In this document: piece by piece, positions 63,649 to 64,000 of the stretch
Layout: the number at the start of each line of letters is the position of its first letter
How positions within the stretch are numbered: position 1 is the first letter of the stretch
Source: a candidate division WOR-3 bacterium
GTDB lineage: Bacteria; Hydrothermota; Tepidihabitantia; SM23-42
DNA length: 64,000 bases
Assembly: GCA_029858255.1 (NCBI GenBank)
Contig: JAOUFJ010000001.1
Location: 124,001-188,000 of the forward strand
Direction of reading: 5' to 3'
Translations under genes and position numbers: made by a program
The notes under the pieces: model-generated
What the model was told of the DNA's origin: nothing
Databases searched by the model: none
Seen by the model: the letters and a program-made list of their open reading frames with translations, nothing else

Positions 63649-64000
63649 TGTACCCTCAATACCGGAAGTAAATTGATGCTAAAGAAGGAAATCACAGTGA
63701 AACTCAATAAGATCACCAGGACGATGAGTTTTCCGTAATCTTGTGCTTTCAAAGATCCCAGCAGCAGTGGTTCCCTGGACAGATATGCGCTGGCAGCATA
63801 TAGTTCTTCACCAATGAGCGTGTAGTCACATGCCGTAACAAAAAATGGCAGCTGCAATACCGAGTCGGTGCCCGCGATCTGAAATGCACCGGTTTGTGAA
63901 CCTGTTTCCGCCATGATCAACGATTCGGCCCAGAATCGACCGATAAAGAAATTCGTGGCTGGTTTGTCGCGCATCATGATGCCGGTGATTGCGGCAGCAA
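63645..64000 (-). CDS. Module 5 protein A, C-terminal part only
   Basis: Partial: the gene continues beyond base 64000. The visible ~118 residues cover the end of the cytosolic core ([40 protein letters not shown], then [20 protein letters not shown] and [20 protein letters not shown]) and the final hydrophobic helix. S-A-Y-L-S and G-S-L-K-x-Q-D match module 1 (2-4 read S-A-Y-I-S and G-A-I-K-G-E-D). The FN3 and anchor parts, if present, lie outside the window. Confidence 0.82.
   Translation of the reverse strand, partial: AAAITGIMMRDKPATNFFIGRFWAESLIMAETGSQTGAFQIAGTDSVLQLPFFVTACDYTLIGEELYAASAYLSREPLLLGSLKAQDYGKLIVLVILLSFTVISFFSINLLPVLRVQ

Overview
The window reads as a chromosomal segment of a didermic, TonB-equipped bacterium that exports proteins carrying type IX secretion (T9SS)-style C-terminal sorting domains. 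The evidence is an ExbB/ExbD/ExbD/TonB set, a TonB-dependent receptor, a PorV-like protein, and several large secreted proteins ending in a sorting-type beta domain. This points to the wider FCB group or a related uncultured lineage (for example WOR-3/Stahlbacteria-like). I cannot place it more precisely without aligning the 16S rRNA gene at about 5718-7286. Gene starts mostly carry strong AGGAGG-type ribosome binding sites. Promoters look like sigma-70 sites (TTGACA-N16-TATAAT), and several sit so close to the start codon that the mRNA would be leaderless.

Layout. 1-5.6 kb: a truncated sensor histidine kinase, an EamA-type transporter and a tandem GlgC-like pair. 5.6-7.3 kb: a 16S rRNA gene standing alone, with its own promoter, flanking processing stem and T-tract. 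7.4-10 kb: rpsP-khpA-trmD-rplS-rnhB-yraN. 10.2-12.6 kb: two acyl-CoA dehydrogenases, one lacking the usual catalytic signature, flanked by dispersed repeats. 13.1-19.2 kb: a nine-gene operon that starts with a four-gene membrane module (called A-B-C-D here) and continues with a DUF4388/PATAN-like protein, two probable Roadblock-like proteins and two small membrane proteins. 19.2-31.6 kb: the TonB energising complex, a lipoprotein, a TonB-dependent receptor, a very large secreted protein, a PorV-like protein and a secreted BNR-repeat protein. 31.6-42.4 kb: three more complete A-B-C-D modules in tandem on the minus strand. 42.4-45.1 kb: a four-helix-bundle protein, a MazG-like protein and an outer-membrane protein. 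45.2-49.5 kb: an ABC-F ATPase overlapping a PEP-synthase/rifampicin-phosphotransferase-like gene. 49.5-56.4 kb: RNase III, RidA, a SPOR-domain protein, a TPR lipoprotein, a substrate-binding protein, SRP RNA, dnaX and ybaB. 56.4-61.4 kb: a secreted agmatine/peptidylarginine-deiminase-family protein, a phosphohexomutase, a class III aminotransferase and a PPC-domain protein. 61.5-64 kb: a fifth A-B-C-D module running off the end.

The main discovery candidate is the A-B-C-D module: five paralogous copies in one 64 kb window, always in the same gene order and tightly packed. A is a signal peptide/anchor, an FN3 domain, a membrane segment and a conserved cytosolic core. B is a polytopic membrane protein, C a bitopic protein with a large soluble domain, and D another polytopic membrane protein. 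The copies fall into two subtypes (modules 1 and 5; modules 2, 3 and 4), and all four genes agree on this split. That indicates duplication and divergence as a unit, as expected of a four-subunit membrane complex. Module 1 alone carries the extra cytosolic regulator-like genes, and it is followed on the same strand by the TonB/ExbBD genes. The function is unknown to me.
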